From NCBI GenBank assembly GCA_052400625.1, contig JBQTGH010000014.1: a DNA stretch of 64,000 bases; one strand, written 5' to 3'. The translations under genes and the position numbers were made by a program. The stretch is from Thermophagus sp052400625 (GTDB lineage: Bacteria; Bacteroidota; Bacteroidia; Bacteroidales; Marinilabiliaceae). How positions within the stretch are numbered: position 1 is the first letter of the stretch; each line of letters starts with the position of its first letter. Shown here in pieces: positions 17,419-25,347 of the stretch. The notes under the pieces are model-generated. The model did no database searches and was not told the origin of the DNA. It saw only the letters and a program-made list of their open reading frames with translations.

Positions 17419-17446
17419 AACCCCCATTTGTATGGGGGTTTTTTTA
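17419..17446 (+). terminator. Rho-independent terminator after the aldolase gene
   Basis: AACCCCCAT (17419-17427) pairs perfectly with ATGGGGGTT (17432-17440) over a TTGT loop, followed by a run of T to 17445. Confidence 0.9.
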
Positions 17447-17472
17447 ATGGATGTTTATAAAAAAGCAGTTTT

Positions 17473-18792
17473 ATGTCAGTCAACACTCCGACCAGAGATA
17501 GTTTTAGCAATAAGTTTGGAATTATAGCAGCAGCGGCAGGTTCTGCCATTGGCTTGGGAAATATTTGGAGATTCCCTTATGTTTTAGGAGAAAGTGGAGG
17601 AGGAGCCTTTTTGTTGATTTATATATTGTTTGTTATTATTATTGGGGTCCCCGTAATGATCTCCGAGCTGTTAATTGGAAGAAGAGCTCAACTTAATGTC
17701 TTCGGGGCATTTAGAAAACTAGCTCCAAATCGATACTGGAATCTGGTTGGGGTAATGGGGGTTGGCGCTGCCTTTTTAATTCTTGCATTTTATTCGGTTG
17801 TGGCCGGATGGACTTTGCAATATGTTTATCTTAGTTTAACCAATGCATTGAGTGGAAGGACGCCTGTTGAATTGAAAGCTGTGTTTGAAAATGTCCAGCA
17901 ATCCGGGGGTATTTCCGTATTTTGGACACTTCTTTTTTTAGGGGGAACAGCATACATTGTAAGGTCCGGTATTGAAAAAGGAATAGAGAAATATACAAAG
18001 GTGTTGATGCCAATGCTATTGGTAATTATTTTGGTGCTTATTATTCGTGCGCTGACTCTGGACGGTGCTTCTGCAGGTTTGAATTTTCTTTTTAACCCAG
18101 ATTTTTCTAAAATTACATCCGATGTGATTTTGGAGGCACTGGGCCAAGCCTTTTTTTCTCTTAGTATCGGTATGGGGGTTATTGTTACCTATGGGTCATA
18201 TATCAAAAAGACTGAAAGTCTTGGAGGAACCGCTTTATCGGTTTCTCTTGCCGATACATTAATTGCAGTGCTTGCTGGTATCGCCATCTTTCCTGCGGCA
18301 TTTGCTTTTGATATGGCACCCGATCAGGGACCAGGACTTGTTTTTATTACTTTACCAAATATATTCAATAAGATGGTAGGGGGATATATTTTTGGATTGA
18401 TGTTTTTTATTCTGCTGACCATTGCAGCTCTTACTTCATCTATTTCTTTGCTTGAAGTGGTTGTGGCCTATTTTACTGAAGAGTTAAATTTGTCAAGACC
18501 AAAGGCAACTTGGATAGCCTGCGGAATAATTGGTGTTTTGGCTGTTATATGTGCTTTCAATTCTTTGGTGTTTAATGTGTTTGATAAGGTTTCTTCCAAC
18601 GTGTTATTGCCACTGGGCGGGTTGCTGATTGTTATATTTGTGGGTTGGATAATGGGAGCCCAGAAACCTAGGGAAGAAATAGAGGCTGATGGCCGTAAGG
18701 CTCATTATTACAATGGATTTTTGTTTGTAATTAAGTTTGTTGCACCAGTTGCTATTGCTTTGGTCTTTTTAAAGGGACTGGGGTGGATTTGA
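17473..18792 (+). CDS. Sodium-dependent transporter, neurotransmitter:sodium symporter family
   Basis: 439 aa integral membrane protein with about eleven hydrophobic segments, the length of bacterial NSS (SLC6/LeuT-like) carriers, which take up amino acids or related solutes with sodium. The first helix carries the family signature AAAAGSAIGLGNIWRFPY (residues 16-33), containing the unwound substrate/sodium-binding segment. The exact substrate is unknown. Only 26 bp separate it from the aldolase terminator. Confidence 0.93.
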   Translation: MSVNTPTRDSFSNKFGIIAAAAGSAIGLGNIWRFPYVLGESGGGAFLLIYILFVIIIGVPVMISELLIGRRAQLNVFGAFRKLAPNRYWNLVGVMGVGAAFLILAFYSVVAGWTLQYVYLSLTNALSGRTPVELKAVFENVQQSGGISVFWTLLFLGGTAYIVRSGIEKGIEKYTKVLMPMLLVIILVLIIRALTLDGASAGLNFLFNPDFSKITSDVILEALGQAFFSLSIGMGVIVTYGSYIKKTESLGGTALSVSLADTLIAVLAGIAIFPAAFAFDMAPDQGPGLVFITLPNIFNKMVGGYIFGLMFFILLTIAALTSSISLLEVVVAYFTEELNLSRPKATWIACGIIGVLAVICAFNSLVFNVFDKVSSNVLLPLGGLLIVIFVGWIMGAQKPREEIEADGRKAHYYNGFLFVIKFVAPVAIALVFLKGLGWI

Positions 18793-18838
18793 AAAGTGTT
18801 GGTTTCCTTTCGGTATTTTTACATAACGATCAAAAGCT

Positions 18839-19810
18839 ATGTGGAAAGACTGGCTGGCTTTTTCCCGCAAAGAACAATATGGAATAATTATTCTTGCCGT
18901 CCTGCTTTTTGTGTTTGTCGTTGGACGAATTTTAATGACATTTCTATGGAAACCTCCGGCAGTGGAAGTGCAAAAAGATGCAACGGAGTTTATAGAGTAC
19001 AAAAGGGGGATTGACAAGCGTCAGGAAGCAAAGGAAAAAGAACGCTCTGAAGGACCGCAATATAGGTTCAAGACCTTTAATCCCAATGAGGTTACTGTTA
19101 CCGATTTGGATGAGATGGGGCTACCTCATTATGTGATCATTAATTGGATGAAATACCTTGAGGCTGGGGGGACTTTCAAGCAGCCCGGTGATATTGCTAA
19201 AATTTATGGACTGGACTCCCTGCTTGCCCAAAAATTGAGTGCCTATGTGCTTTTTCCGGATAGGCAGGAAGATTTTAGGAATAACCGAGTGATCCATCCT
19301 GATAATATAGATTCAACCTTTGCCCACGACGTATATCCAAATCTCCAAAAAAAGGATCAAGAAATGGATAGAAGAGGGGGAAACGAGGTGGTTGCGGATA
19401 CGTTTATTATCGATCTTAACAGCGCTGTTGCCTCGGACTTAAAAAGACTAAATGGAATTGGAGAGGTGTTGTCTCAAAGAATTATTAAGTATAGAGATTT
19501 GTTAGGAGGATTTTATTCCAGTGATCAGGTCTTGGAAGTGTATGGAATATCTCCTCCATTGTATGACAATATTCGTCAATATTTGACTGTTGAGGGGGCC
19601 CCATACAGGAAAATTGCTATAAACAGATCATCGGTTCGTTATTTAAAATCACATCCCTATCTTAATTTTTATCAGGCTCGGGACATTATTGAATATAGAA
19701 AAAAGAACGGAAACATTTCTTCAGCAAAAGAGTTAAAACTCATTCCGTCAATGGATGATCAAACCCTAGAAAAGATTATTCCCTATATAGATTTTGGGAC
19801 AGATAAATAA
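18839..19810 (+). CDS. Membrane-anchored helix-hairpin-helix protein (ComEA-like)
   Basis: 323 aa. One membrane segment (about residues 10-32, IIILAVLLFVFVVGRILMTF) anchors a soluble region. Three helix-hairpin-helix segments are visible: FNPNEVTVTDLDEMGLP near 76-92, IDLNSAVASDLKRLNGIGEVLSQRI near 194-218, and a last copy to the C-terminus (FYQARDIIEYRKKNGNIS onward). ComEA-type proteins bind DNA at the envelope during uptake, but many Bacteroidota carry these proteins without proven competence, so the role is open. It may be cotranscribed with the symporter 46 bp upstream. Confidence 0.8.
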   Translation: MWKDWLAFSRKEQYGIIILAVLLFVFVVGRILMTFLWKPPAVEVQKDATEFIEYKRGIDKRQEAKEKERSEGPQYRFKTFNPNEVTVTDLDEMGLPHYVIINWMKYLEAGGTFKQPGDIAKIYGLDSLLAQKLSAYVLFPDRQEDFRNNRVIHPDNIDSTFAHDVYPNLQKKDQEMDRRGGNEVVADTFIIDLNSAVASDLKRLNGIGEVLSQRIIKYRDLLGGFYSSDQVLEVYGISPPLYDNIRQYLTVEGAPYRKIAINRSSVRYLKSHPYLNFYQARDIIEYRKKNGNISSAKELKLIPSMDDQTLEKIIPYIDFGTDK

Positions 19811-19988
19811 AAAATTGAGAATTAACTTGTTTCAATCAGAAATCTTCATTTTCTTTGTACCGCAATTTTTGAAGCTTAATTGAATTGATAGGAATCTGAA
19901 ATTTAAAAGATTGGAGGTTGTTGTTTTTTATTTTTGTGTGAGATAAAGAATTAAGGAAAGTTTATTAGACGGCATATTGTTTATATCG

Positions 19989-19996
19989 TATATTTG
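19989..19996 (+). promoter_or_regulatory. Candidate -7 box for rpsU
   Basis: TATATTTG matches TAnnTTTG exactly, 55 bp before the rpsU start in a 241-bp gap that holds no gene. The -33 region is AT-rich without a clear TTG at the ideal distance. Confidence 0.45.
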
Positions 19997-20051
19997 CCGA
20001 AAAGAGTGTAAAAAATATTTTTTATTGTTAGGATATTAAAATTTATAAATT

Positions 20052-20243
20052 ATGATCGTAGTTCCTGTTAAAGAGGGAGAGAACATAGAAAGAGCGTTAA
20101 AGAAATTTAAGCGTAAATTTGAGAAAACCGGCGCAATGCGTGAAATACGTGCGCGTCAAGCCTTTGTTAAACCATCTGTTCGACGCAGAGAAGAAATTAA
20201 AAAGGCTATTTATATTCAGCAATTACAGCAAGATAGCGAATAG
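20052..20243 (+). CDS. rpsU: 30S ribosomal protein bS21
   Basis: 63 aa, lysine- and arginine-rich, with the bS21 pattern: MIVVPVKEGENIERALKKFKRKFEKTG and ending in QQLQQDSE. It is a small-subunit protein near the 3' end of 16S rRNA; in Bacteroidota it helps to hide the anti-Shine-Dalgarno, fitting the weak SD use seen here. First gene of the rpsU-xerC-hpf group. Confidence 0.97.
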   Translation: MIVVPVKEGENIERALKKFKRKFEKTGAMREIRARQAFVKPSVRRREEIKKAIYIQQLQQDSE

Positions 20244-20258
20244 GAGAAAATCTTTCCT

Positions 20259-20330
20259 AAAACGCCTGACTTTTCAGTCTTTTTTCGTATATTCGTTAAC
20301 ACGATAAGATGAAATGTCAGGCGTTTTTTT
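20259..20330 (+). terminator. Long-range hairpin/terminator between rpsU and xerC
   Basis: AAAACGCCTGAC (20259-20270) pairs perfectly with GTCAGGCGTTTT (20316-20327), with T extending to 20330; the ATG of xerC follows at 20331. The 45-nt loop contains two smaller hairpins, GACT/AGTC (20268-20271 and 20276-20279), followed by T6, and TCGT/ACGA. The first smaller hairpin uses bases of the long arm, so the two folds exclude each other, an attenuator-like layout. A TATATTCG box, one base off -7 consensus, also lies in the loop. Confidence 0.6.
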
Positions 20331-21215
20331 ATGCAATATATTGATTCCTTTTTAGATTATCTTAAATACGAAAAACGGAGCTCCCATCATACACTTGTTG
20401 CTTATGAAATTGATTTGAGGCAGTTCGAGGAGTATATGAAAGAAAGGGGAGTTATTGATGAACGGGAAATAAATACTCGGTTCGTTCGTGATTGGGTGGT
20501 GGTGATGCATTATAATCATTTAAAACCCAAATCGATTCATAGAAAAATTGCAGCACTCAGATCTTATTTTAAACACTTGCTAAGGGAAGAAATAATTGAA
20601 ACCTCTCCGGTTGATGGTGTTATTCTCCCTAAACTAGCAAAAAATTTACCTGATTTTGTTAAAGAGAGGGAAATGGATTTTCTCCTTGATGAGGTCCCAT
20701 TTTCAAGTGACTATTCTGGGGTTCGTGATCATACCATCATCGATCTCTTTTATGGAACAGGGATGAGACTGTCTGAGTTGGTTGGACTCAGAGATCAAGA
20801 TTTTGATCTTTATGGAGGTTTGGTTAAGGTTTTGGGAAAAAGAAACAAAGAACGTCTTGTTCCAATGAACCGAAGTACGGTTCGTAATGTTACAGATTAT
20901 ATAAAAGTTAGAAATGACACTTTTGGTGGTGAGCAGTTTCATTCGTTTTTTCTTACCGATAAAGGTCAGCCTATCTATCAAAAATTGGTATATCGAATTG
21001 TTCGAAAACATCTTCAACAGGTTACTACTATGACGAAAAAGAGTCCCCATATTTTACGCCATACCTATGCAACCATACTGTTGAATCGTGGGGCTGATAT
21101 CAATGCCATTAAAGAGTTACTTGGACATGCCAATTTGAATGCTACTCAGGTATATACCCATAATACATTTGAGCAATTATCGGCAATTTATAACCAGGCC
21201 CACCCTAGGGCCTAA
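20331..21215 (+). CDS. xerC: Tyrosine recombinase XerC/XerD
   Basis: 294 aa, standard Xer length. The N-terminal SAM-like core-binding domain starts IDSFLDYLKYEKRSSHHTLVAYEIDLRQF, confirming the start. The catalytic domain has Arg146 (GTGMRLSEL), His240 and Arg243 (HILRHTYA), His266 (LLGHANL) and the nucleophile Tyr275 (TQVYTH). Xer recombinases resolve chromosome dimers at dif. The position between rpsU and hpf is the conserved Bacteroidota chromosomal one, arguing against a mobile integrase. XerC versus XerD is not decided by sequence reading; the name follows synteny. Confidence 0.9.
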   Translation: MQYIDSFLDYLKYEKRSSHHTLVAYEIDLRQFEEYMKERGVIDEREINTRFVRDWVVVMHYNHLKPKSIHRKIAALRSYFKHLLREEIIETSPVDGVILPKLAKNLPDFVKEREMDFLLDEVPFSSDYSGVRDHTIIDLFYGTGMRLSELVGLRDQDFDLYGGLVKVLGKRNKERLVPMNRSTVRNVTDYIKVRNDTFGGEQFHSFFLTDKGQPIYQKLVYRIVRKHLQQVTTMTKKSPHILRHTYATILLNRGADINAIKELLGHANLNATQVYTHNTFEQLSAIYNQAHPRA

Positions 21216-21233
21216 ATTAATGGAGGGAGTTTT

Positions 21234-21533
21234 ATGAATATTACGATTCAAACGGTGCATTTCGATGCATCTTCAAGACTTGACAGCTTTATTCATCAAA
21301 AAGTTGGAAAATTGGATCAGTTTTCCGATAACATTATTACTGCTGTTGTTACTCTTAGACTCGATAAGTCAGAGACATCCGAGAATAAACTGGCCGAGAT
21401 TGAGTTGGACATTCCGGGCAACAAATTGTTTGCCAAAAAGCAAAGTAAGACATTCGAGGAAGCTGTTGATTTAGCTTGCGAAGCCCTTCGAAAGCAGTTG
21501 GTAAAAAGAAAGGAAAAATTAAAAGTCAAATAA
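21234..21533 (+). CDS. hpf: Ribosome hibernation promoting factor, short form
   Basis: 99 aa, short HPF/YfiA (sigma-54 modulation protein) family, binding the 30S decoding region to silence ribosomes in stationary phase. The family pattern MNITIQTVHFDASSRLDSFI and a basic C-terminus (RKQLVKRKEKLKVK) are visible. A clear purine-rich GGAGGG precedes the start by about 7 bp, one of few strong SD-like sequences in the window. Only 18 bp after xerC, so probably cotranscribed. Confidence 0.93.
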   Translation: MNITIQTVHFDASSRLDSFIHQKVGKLDQFSDNIITAVVTLRLDKSETSENKLAEIELDIPGNKLFAKKQSKTFEEAVDLACEALRKQLVKRKEKLKVK

Positions 21534-21552
21534 TTAAAAAAGAGGACTGTTT

Positions 21553-21584
21553 TTTGGCGCAATTTGAAAATTATTATACATTTG
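21553..21584 (+). promoter_or_regulatory. Strong promoter upstream of tuf
   Basis: TTTG (21553-21556), a 20-bp spacer and TACATTTG (21577-21584): the best -33/-7 pair in the window. The predicted start near 21591 gives tuf a leader of about 320 nt, or starts a separate small RNA containing the hairpin at 21622-21662. Confidence 0.6.
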
Positions 21585-21621
21585 CACACCGTTTTGGTGG
21601 CGGAATATGCTGTCAGAATTG

Positions 21622-21662
21622 TTTTAATAGGCTGGTTATTGTTGATAATCAGCCTATTAAAA
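21622..21662 (+). ncRNA. 18-bp hairpin in the hpf-tuf interval; leader element or small RNA
   Basis: Arms 21622-21639 and 21645-21662 pair over 18 positions (17 Watson-Crick, one G-T) with a 5-nt loop TGTTG. It begins about 30 nt after the predicted start of the strong promoter. It starts with TTTT and ends with AAAA, so on the minus strand it also ends in a T-run and could be a bidirectional terminator. Role not determined. Confidence 0.4.
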
Positions 21663-21910
21663 TGATAGGAGAAGCGGGTTTTAGGATTTTATTATATTCC
21701 TTTTTAAATTAAGACAGCTTGTTATTTGGCTGATTTTTCGGGAAAAAGAATTGTTAAAGTAGATTATTCCCTTGAAAATGTTTATCTTTATGGCCCGTAA
21801 TTTGGGTTGGCCGAAAAGAAGAAGGTTTAATAGTTAATGTCTGTAATTTAGAGAAAATTCTAAAAATAAGTGGTTTCAATTTATATCTAATTGTCTAATA
21901 ATTTCGAGTT

Positions 21911-23098
21911 ATGGCTAAAGAAACATTTCAAAGGACGAAGCCTCATGTTAATATCGGTACTATTGGTCACGTAGACCATGGAAAAACTACTCTGACTGCT
22001 GCTATCACAAAAGTGCTGGCGAAACAAGGTTTGTCCGAAATTAAAGATTTTGATGCAATTGATAATGCTCCCGAAGAGAAAGAAAGGGGTATTACTATTA
22101 ACACATCTCACGTAGAATATCAAACAGAAAACCGTCACTATGCACACGTTGACTGTCCTGGTCACGCCGACTATGTGAAAAACATGGTGACTGGTGCTGC
22201 GCAGATGGACGGAGCGATTCTGGTGGTTGCAGGAACTGATGGTCCGATGCCCCAAACTCGTGAACACATCTTGTTGGCTCGTCAGGTTAACGTACCCAAA
22301 ATTGTTGTTTTCCTCAACAAAGTGGATATGGTTGATGACGAAGAACTTCTCGAACTGGTAGAAATGGAAGTTCGTGATCTTTTGAGTTTCTATGAATTTG
22401 ACGGTGATAATACACCCATTATAAAAGGTTCTGCACTTGGAGCATTGGAAGGTGATGAGAAGTGGGAGGCTAAAATCATGGATCTGATGAAAGCTGTTGA
22501 TGAGTGGATTCCGCTTCCTCCTCGTGATAATGAGAAACCGTTCCTGATGCCTGTAGAGGACATCTTTTCTATTACTGGTCGTGGAACAGTTGCCACTGGC
22601 CGTATTGAAACTGGTGTAATCCATACTGGTGACGAAATGGAAATTATTGGTCTTGGTGCAGAAGGAAAGAAAACCGTATGTACTGGGGTTGAAATGTTCC
22701 GTAAGATTCTGGACGAAGGACAAGCCGGTGACAACGTAGGTTTGTTGTTACGTGGGGTTGATAAGAAGGAGATTAAAAGAGGAATGGTATTGGCTAAGCC
22801 CGGATCAATTACTCCTCACACTAAATTTAAAGCTGAGGTTTACGTATTGAAAAAAGAAGAAGGTGGTCGTCATACCCCATTCCATAATAAGTATCGTCCT
22901 CAATTCTATTTGCGTACTTTGGACGTAACAGGTGAAATTTCTTTGCCTGAAGGGACTGAAATGGTTATGCCTGGTGATAACGTTACTATTACTGTATCAT
23001 TGATCTATCCTGTTGCATTGAATGTAGGTCTGCGTTTCGCTATTCGTGAAGGTGGTCGTACCGTAGGTGCCGGTCAGGTTACTGAAATTGTAGAGTAA
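21911..23098 (+). CDS. tuf: Elongation factor Tu
   Basis: 395 aa GTPase that delivers aminoacyl-tRNA to the ribosome. G motifs are complete: GHVDHGKT (residues 18-25), DCPGH with the catalytic His (near 80-84) and NKVD (near 135-138). Domains II and III follow with the usual sequence to the C-terminal GAGQVTEIVE. Precedes trnW-secE-nusG in the conserved order. Confidence 0.99.
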   Translation: MAKETFQRTKPHVNIGTIGHVDHGKTTLTAAITKVLAKQGLSEIKDFDAIDNAPEEKERGITINTSHVEYQTENRHYAHVDCPGHADYVKNMVTGAAQMDGAILVVAGTDGPMPQTREHILLARQVNVPKIVVFLNKVDMVDDEELLELVEMEVRDLLSFYEFDGDNTPIIKGSALGALEGDEKWEAKIMDLMKAVDEWIPLPPRDNEKPFLMPVEDIFSITGRGTVATGRIETGVIHTGDEMEIIGLGAEGKKTVCTGVEMFRKILDEGQAGDNVGLLLRGVDKKEIKRGMVLAKPGSITPHTKFKAEVYVLKKEEGGRHTPFHNKYRPQFYLRTLDVTGEISLPEGTEMVMPGDNVTITVSLIYPVALNVGLRFAIREGGRTVGAGQVTEIVE

Positions 23099-23114
23099 TA
23101 ACGAAATATGATAT

Positions 23115-23148
23115 AGGGTAGGGCAGTCCTAAGGTCTGCTCTTTCCCT
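23115..23148 (+). terminator. Hairpin between tuf and tRNA-Trp
   Basis: GGGCAG (23121-23126) pairs with CTGCTC (23136-23141, one G-T), extended outside by AGGG (23115-23118) / CCCT (23145-23148) across a small internal loop. No T-tract follows and tRNA-Trp begins 5 nt later, so processing or partial termination is more likely than a full stop. Confidence 0.4.
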
Positions 23149-23153
23149 TGAAT

Positions 23154-23226
23154 ACGGGTGTAGCTCAGTTGGTAGAGCACTGGTCTCCAAAACCAGGTGT
23201 CGGGAGTTCGAGTCTCTCCTCCCGTG
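23154..23226 (+). tRNA. trnW: tRNA-Trp(CCA)
   Basis: 73-nt cloverleaf closely similar to bacterial tRNA-Trp: D-arm AGCTCAGTTGGTAGAGC, anticodon loop CTCCAAA with anticodon CCA at 23187-23189 in a CTGGT/ACCAG stem, T-arm GGGAG-TTCGAGT-CTCTC and discriminator G. The acceptor stem has one T-T mismatch at the sixth pair. The 3' CCA is not encoded (GCAA follows). Lies between tuf and secE. Confidence 0.95.
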
Positions 23227-23273
23227 CAAAAGTGAAATTACCGGTTAGAGCAGTAAAAAGTACAAGCTAAAGC

Positions 23274-23468
23274 ATGGAAAAGATAAAGGCCTATTTAAAA
23301 GATGTTCATCACGAATTAATTAATAAGACTTCGTGGCCAACATGGTCAGAATTGCAGAATAGCGCTATCGTTGTGATGATTGCCTCAGTGATTATTGCAG
23401 CTGTGGTATATCTGATGGATTTTTCTTTTGACCACTTGTTACAGTGGATTTATGAACAATTTTATTAG
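23274..23468 (+). CDS. secE: Preprotein translocase subunit SecE
   Basis: 64 aa, the short single-helix form. An amphipathic N-terminal segment (LKDVHHELINKTSWPTWSEL, with the conserved Lys-Trp-Pro pattern) precedes one membrane helix (about 29-50). It stabilises SecY in the Sec translocon. Lies 24 bp before nusG, the nearly universal arrangement. Confidence 0.95.
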   Translation: MEKIKAYLKDVHHELINKTSWPTWSELQNSAIVVMIASVIIAAVVYLMDFSFDHLLQWIYEQFY

Positions 23469-23492
23469 TAAGGAAAGAAGGAACAAGTACCA

Positions 23493-24035
23493 ATGAGTGA
23501 AGAAATCCAGAAGAAATGGTACGTAGTCCGGGCAGTAACTGGAAAGGAAAAAAAGGCCAAAGAATTTATTGAGAGGGAAATTGCCAGTAAAAATCTTCAG
23601 GACTATGTCAGCCAAGTTTTAATCCCTACCGAGAGAGTGTTTCAGATACGTAATGGGAAAAAAATTAGTAAAGAAAGAAATTATTATCCCGGATATGTAT
23701 TTGTAGAAGCTGCCCTGGTTGGTGAAATTCCTCATATCCTTAAAAATATTACACATGTAATAGGTTTTCTGGGAGGTGATCATCCTACGCCAATGCGCGA
23801 ATCAGAGGTGAATCGAATGTTAGGGAAGGTTGATGAATTGATCGAAAACGAAGAAGAAATTAACAATCCTTTCTATGTGGGAGAAACTGTGAAAGTGGTT
23901 GATGGACCGTTTAATGGCTTTAATGGCGTAATTGAGGAAGTAAATGAAGAGAAACGAAAGCTAAAAGTAATGGTCAAAATTTTCGGGAGAAAAACACCTC
24001 TTGAGTTAAGCTTTTTACAGGTCGTTAAAGAGTAA
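23493..24035 (+). CDS. nusG: Transcription termination/antitermination factor NusG
   Basis: 180 aa with an N-terminal NGN domain (KWYVVRAVTGKEKKAKEFIE onward; NYYPGYVFVEA in the middle) and a C-terminal KOW domain starting at VGETVKVVDGPFNGFNGVIEEV. It binds the RNA polymerase clamp and links transcription to translation or Rho. Typical NusG rather than a UpxY/RfaH-like paralogue, judged by its position between secE and rplK. Confidence 0.97.
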   Translation: MSEEIQKKWYVVRAVTGKEKKAKEFIEREIASKNLQDYVSQVLIPTERVFQIRNGKKISKERNYYPGYVFVEAALVGEIPHILKNITHVIGFLGGDHPTPMRESEVNRMLGKVDELIENEEEINNPFYVGETVKVVDGPFNGFNGVIEEVNEEKRKLKVMVKIFGRKTPLELSFLQVVKE

Positions 24036-24158
24036 AATTTTTCTCATTGAGTAGTAATGCTTCCAAGGTGATTTTTAAGAATTACCTTATACCAATGAAA
24101 CTAGATTTTATTTCTTGATAGACCGATTTATTAATAACCAATATCATGAATTGCTACA

Positions 24159-24602
24159 ATGGCTAAAGAAGTAGAAACTTTAATCAAACTTCAGATTAGA
24201 GGTGGTGCAGCAAATCCTTCACCCCCTGTTGGGCCCGCGTTAGGCGCAAAAGGGGTGAACATTATGGAATTCTGTAAGCAATTCAACGCTCGCACGCAGG
24301 ATAAAGCTGGTAAAGTATTACCGGTTGTTATTACTGTTTATAAGGATAAATCCTTTGATTTTGTCGTCAAAACTCCTCCGGCTGCAGTGCAGTTGATGGA
24401 AGCTGCCAAAATAAAATCAGGATCTGCTGAGCCAAACCGTAAAAAGGTGGCATCGGTAACCTGGGAACAAGTTAAGGCAATTGCTGAAGACAAAATGAGC
24501 GACTTGAATTGTTTTACTGTCGATTCTGCAATGAGGATGATTGCTGGCACAGCCAGAAGTATGGGAATCACTGTTGATGGTGATTTTCCGGTTAACCATT
24601 AA
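24159..24602 (+). CDS. rplK: 50S ribosomal protein uL11
   Basis: 147 aa. Typical opening (AKEVETLIKLQIRGGAANPSP, then PVGPALGAKGVNIMEFCKQFNA) and C-terminal rRNA-binding domain ending near MGITVDGDF. Forms the GTPase-associated stalk base with L10. A 123-bp gap without recognisable structure separates it from nusG; rplA follows 15 bp later. Confidence 0.98.
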   Translation: MAKEVETLIKLQIRGGAANPSPPVGPALGAKGVNIMEFCKQFNARTQDKAGKVLPVVITVYKDKSFDFVVKTPPAAVQLMEAAKIKSGSAEPNRKKVASVTWEQVKAIAEDKMSDLNCFTVDSAMRMIAGTARSMGITVDGDFPVNH

Positions 24603-24617
24603 AATCCGTTTGCAACA

Positions 24618-25316
24618 ATGACAAAAAAACTAACAAAGAATAGAAAGTTTGCGTTAGAAAAAATCGATGCCGGAAAGCAATATCCCATTGAAGAAGCTGC
24701 CAAATTGGTGAAGGAGATCACAACTACCAAGTTTGATGCATCTGTTGATATTGATATCCGACTGGGAGTTGATCCCCGAAAAGCCAATCAAATGGTACGT
24801 GGCGTGGTAACGCTTCCTAATGGCACCGGAAAAGAAACTCGAGTCTTGGTTTTATGTACTCCCGATAAGGAGGATGAAGCCAAAGCTGCAGGTGCTGACT
24901 ATGTTGGTCTGGATGAATATATTGAAAAGATCAAGGAAGGTTGGCTGGATATGGATGTCATTATTACTATGCCTAGTGTAATGGCTAAAATTGGGGCGTT
25001 GGGTCGTATTTTAGGACCTAGAGGATTAATGCCTAACCCCAAGAGTGGTACTGTTACCATGGATATTGCTAAAGCCGTGAGTGAAGTAAAGGCTGGAAAA
25101 ATTGACTTTAAAGTAGATAAATTTGGCATCGTCCATTCTACTGTTGGTAAGGTCTCTTTTACTCCTGAAAAGCTCGCTGAAAATGTGCGTGAATTTGTAG
25201 GTATGATTCAAAAGCTGAAACCTTCATCAGCTAAAGGAACCTACATTAAGAGCATTGCGCTCTCCAGTACCATGAGTCCCGGTATTCGTATTGAACCCAA
25301 GTCGGTTGAGGTTTAA
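24618..25316 (+). CDS. rplA: 50S ribosomal protein uL1
   Basis: 232 aa. The conserved LGRILGPRGLMPNPKSGTV motif lies near residues 123-141. L1 binds 23S rRNA at the E-site stalk and in many bacteria also represses its own mRNA; no L1-like operator was recognised in the short spacer before rplK or rplA. Confidence 0.98.
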   Translation: MTKKLTKNRKFALEKIDAGKQYPIEEAAKLVKEITTTKFDASVDIDIRLGVDPRKANQMVRGVVTLPNGTGKETRVLVLCTPDKEDEAKAAGADYVGLDEYIEKIKEGWLDMDVIITMPSVMAKIGALGRILGPRGLMPNPKSGTVTMDIAKAVSEVKAGKIDFKVDKFGIVHSTVGKVSFTPEKLAENVREFVGMIQKLKPSSAKGTYIKSIALSSTMSPGIRIEPKSVEV

Positions 25317-25347
25317 ATTTAATGTTAACTGAAGAGTATTAGGAATC

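Larger units (their letters stand above)
21534..21910. other. Intergenic region hpf-tuf with promoter and long hairpin
   Basis: 377 bp with no coding sequence. It holds a strong promoter match (21553-21584), an 18-bp hairpin (21622-21662) and then about 250 bp of AT-rich leader. I searched both strands by eye for tRNA T-loop patterns and found none, although a tRNA cluster is often found at this place in Bacteroidota. Confidence 0.6.

Noticed and set aside
20331..21215. Tyrosine recombinase as evidence for an integrated element
   Set aside because: It lies in the conserved rpsU-hpf position, has Xer length and motifs, and no attachment-site repeats or phage genes are nearby.
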